From: Gammaproteobacteria bacterium
GTDB lineage: Bacteria > Pseudomonadota > Gammaproteobacteria > SZUA-229
Direction: 5' to 3'
NCBI GenBank assembly: GCA_011051475.1
Contig: DRLE01000155.1
Coordinates: 1 to 5,506 of the forward strand
DNA: 5,506 nucleotides
In this document: one piece after another, positions 3,538-5,506 of the stretch
Numbering within the stretch: the first letter of the stretch is position 1
Layout of the letters: every line of letters begins with the position of its first letter
Notes under the pieces: generated by a model
The model's input: the letters and a program-made list of their open reading frames with translations, nothing else
What the model was told of the DNA's origin: nothing
Databases searched by the model: none
Translations under genes and position numbers: made by a program

Positions 3538-5506
3538 TCATTTCCCTCGCTGTTTGACGCGCAACAGCCCGTTTTCCACCAGTGAATAGACGGCCGGCAC
3601 CACGATCAGTGTCAGCAGGGTTGAACTGACCATGCCACCGATAACGGCCACGGCCAGCGGTGCATTGGTATCAGAGCCGGCGCCGACGCCAATAGCGGCC
3701 GGCAGCATGGAAATAATCACGGTCAGCGAGGTCATCAGCACCGGCCGCATTCTGATCGGACAGGCTTCGAGCAGGGCCTGGTTGATGCTTTTGTCCTGGC
3801 GGCGCAACTGGTTGGTGAGGTCAATGAGCAGAATAGAGTTTTTGGCGACCAGCCCCACCAGCAACACCATGCCGATCATCGAGTATATATTCAGCGTATG
3901 GCCGGCCAGCCACAAAGCGAAAACGCCTCCGACAATCGCCAGCGGTTGCGCGGTCATAACGATAAAGGGCTGAATAAACGAGTTGAACTGGCTGGCAAGG
4001 GTCATGTATACCAGTATCAAACCGGTGGCAAAGGCAAACAGAATGTATCCCACCGTCTTTTTGAATTCTTTGGCGCGACCGATAAGTTCAAGACTGTAAC
4101 CGGTGGGCAGAATTTCATTCGCCTCAGCCGTTACGATTTCAGCGGCGTCACCTTCCGGGATCGTCGGCGTGGCAAAGAAGGTGGCGGCATACTGTAACTT
4201 GTAGCGACCGATGGTGGCCGCGCCCAGCTTCGATTCCAGCGTGGCGACCGTGTCCAGGCGCACCATATCGCCGCTGCGATTACGCAGAAAGATGTGATAC
4301 AGGTCATCCGGGTGCCTGAGCAGACTGGTGGATTTAAGGCGAATATCATAGCGCTCGCCGTCACCGGGATCGTCATTGTAGCGGGCGACATCCATGCCAC
4401 CGACCAGCACTCTCAGGGTATTGCCGATGGTAAGCGTATCGAGTCCGACATTTCGGGCTTTTTCCCTGTCCAGCCTGAGTCTGATCTGCGGCATGTCCAG
4501 CTGCAGGTTGGTGTCCAGGGTGCCGATTTCCGGAATGTTCTGCAGGCGCTGCAGCAGTTGCTGCGATAGCTCGGCAACCTTGTTCAGCTTCGGTCCTTTC
4601 AGCACGAACTGCAGAGGTTCGCCGCGTTGTCCGCCGATAATCGGCACCGGCGAGGCAAAGGCCCGGACCCCGGGCACGCCGGCCAGCTCATCGCGCACAT
4701 TTTCAAGGATGGCTTTCTGGTGCAGGCTGCGCTGCTCCCGGGGAACCAGGCTGACATAAATCTGCCCCTGGTTTACCTGACCCTGATCACCGGTGCCGAT
4801 GGTGCTGAACAGGCCATGGATTTCCTTATGTTTCTTCAGCACCGCCTCCACCTGATGCAGGCGGTCGATGGTGTAGTCGATACTGGAGCCCAGCGGCGTT
4901 TTAATGGAAACGATAAAACGGCTCTGATCTTCGTCCGGCATAAAGCCCTTGCCCAGTTGCCCGATAAACCAGCCGCTGCTGTACACCACAAGCGCGGCCA
5001 GCAGCAGGATGAAATAGCGCCGCCTGAGGGCAAATGCCAGCATGCGGCGATAACTGCTATCCAGACCGTGAAACACCGCTTCCATAAAACGGTAGGCGGC
5101 GCCGTGTTTTTTAACCACCCGCAGGTAGCGCGCGCACAGCATGGGCGTCAGGGTCAGTGAAACAAACAGCGAAATAATCACGCCGATAACCACCACCACG
5201 GCAAAAGAACTGATAAAACGCCCGATAATACCTTCCATAAACACCACGGCGCCGAACAACGAGAGCAGGGTCAGGGTCGAGGCCATGACCGCGAACATTA
5301 CCTGCGCGGTGCCTGCGTCAGCCATATCCTCATTGGACGCGTCCGGCGCTTCTTCCATATGGCGGAAGATATTTTCCAGCACCACGATGGCATCATCCAC
5401 GACCACACCAATCAGCAGCAACAGACCGAGCATGGTCATGGTGTTAAAGGTGTAACCGGCAAAATAGATACCGGCGATAGCACCCAGCAGGGAAACCGGA
5501 ATCGCC
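3538..5506 (-). CDS. RND efflux pump permease (HAE-1/AcrB type), C-terminal two thirds
   Basis: The reading frame is open to the window edge. It includes 22 codons ahead of the first internal ATG at 5439 (AIPVSLLGAIAGIYFAGYTF...), which match the RND segment before transmembrane helix 4, so the true start lies beyond base 5506. About 655 of an expected 1020-1050 residues are present. Helix 4 holds the proton-relay Asp pair in GVVVDDAIV (visible residues 37-38; bases 5392-5397). Helices 5-7 follow (about 72-182), then the second large periplasmic loop with pore and docking subdomains (about 187-478), then helices 8-12. The partner lysine of the relay is in VGLVAKNSILLID (codon 3841-3843). This inner-membrane proton antiporter subunit exports toxic compounds with a periplasmic adaptor and an outer-membrane channel; those genes would lie upstream, outside the window. 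Substrate cannot be told; the pattern is HAE-1 rather than metal (CusA) type. The gene ends at TGA 3538-3540. Confidence 0.93.
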   Translation of the reverse strand, partial: AIPVSLLGAIAGIYFAGYTFNTMTMLGLLLLIGVVVDDAIVVLENIFRHMEEAPDASNEDMADAGTAQVMFAVMASTLTLLSLFGAVVFMEGIIGRFISSFAVVVVIGVIISLFVSLTLTPMLCARYLRVVKKHGAAYRFMEAVFHGLDSSYRRMLAFALRRRYFILLLAALVVYSSGWFIGQLGKGFMPDEDQSRFIVSIKTPLGSSIDYTIDRLHQVEAVLKKHKEIHGLFSTIGTGDQGQVNQGQIYVSLVPREQRSLHQKAILENVRDELAGVPGVRAFASPVPIIGGQRGEPLQFVLKGPKLNKVAELSQQLLQRLQNIPEIGTLDTNLQLDMPQIRLRLDREKARNVGLDTLTIGNTLRVLVGGMDVARYNDDPGDGERYDIRLKSTSLLRHPDDLYHIFLRNRSGDMVRLDTVATLESKLGAATIGRYKLQYAATFFATPTIPEGDAAEIVTAEANEILPTGYSLELIGRAKEFKKTVGYILFAFATGLILVYMTLASQFNSFIQPFIVMTAQPLAIVGGVFALWLAGHTLNIYSMIGMVLLVGLVAKNSILLIDLTNQLRRQDKSINQALLEACPIRMRPVLMTSLTVIISMLPAAIGVGAGSDTNAPLAVAVIGGMVSSTLLTLIVVPAVYSLVENGLLRVKQRGK

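Noticed and set aside
4627..5160. Plus-strand 177-codon frame opposite the RND gene
   Set aside because: Antisense shadow of a strongly conserved permease gene in GC-richer DNA; no recognisable motifs.

Overview
The window looks like the chromosome of a proteobacterium, most likely a gammaproteobacterium. The evidence is an exosortase A (XrtA)/PEP-CTERM-type exopolysaccharide gene cluster, a typical gammaproteobacterial tRNA-Arg(CCG) with encoded CCA, and an HAE-1-type RND efflux pump. Every protein gene that can be supported lies on the minus strand; the tRNA lies on the plus strand.

Layout. (1) Positions 1-2243 hold three minus-strand genes in transcriptional order: an ExeA/GspA-like AAA ATPase of the PEP-CTERM-locus type (2243 to 1350), a VanZ-like membrane protein with a jelly-roll-like C-terminal domain (1327 to 359), and the first 91 codons of the XrtA-system polyprenyl-phosphate sugar transferase (275 to the window edge). 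Gaps of 22 and 83 bases without a terminator suggest one operon. (2) Positions 2244-3166 are AT-richer and have no long gene, but are not empty. They hold a 35-codon ORF for a single-span membrane peptide with a near-perfect Shine-Dalgarno sequence. Upstream of it are a leader hairpin, a good sigma-54 promoter match and repeated TGTAAA-N6-CGAC motifs that could be enhancer sites. An orphan terminator-like hairpin on the plus strand lies further out. (3) Positions 3167-3243 are tRNA-Arg(CCG), with an extended -10 promoter. (4) Positions 3244-3537 contain no convincing gene but have a cluster of direct and inverted TCTCCGCA/TGCGGAGA repeats that may be a recombinase site or mobile-element scar. 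(5) Positions 3538-5506 are the C-terminal two thirds of an RND efflux permease whose start is beyond the window.

How the parts may work together. In bacteria with the XrtA/PEP-CTERM system, exopolysaccharide and PEP-CTERM genes are reported to be controlled by the PrsK/PrsR two-component system with RpoN. A sigma-54 promoter with upstream repeats at the head of this cluster fits that scheme, and would place the small membrane peptide first in the transcript. The motif positions and the peptide ORF are visible in the sequence. The regulatory assignment and the operon are inference. The most interesting part of the window is this unannotated control region with its small gene (about 2396-2865).
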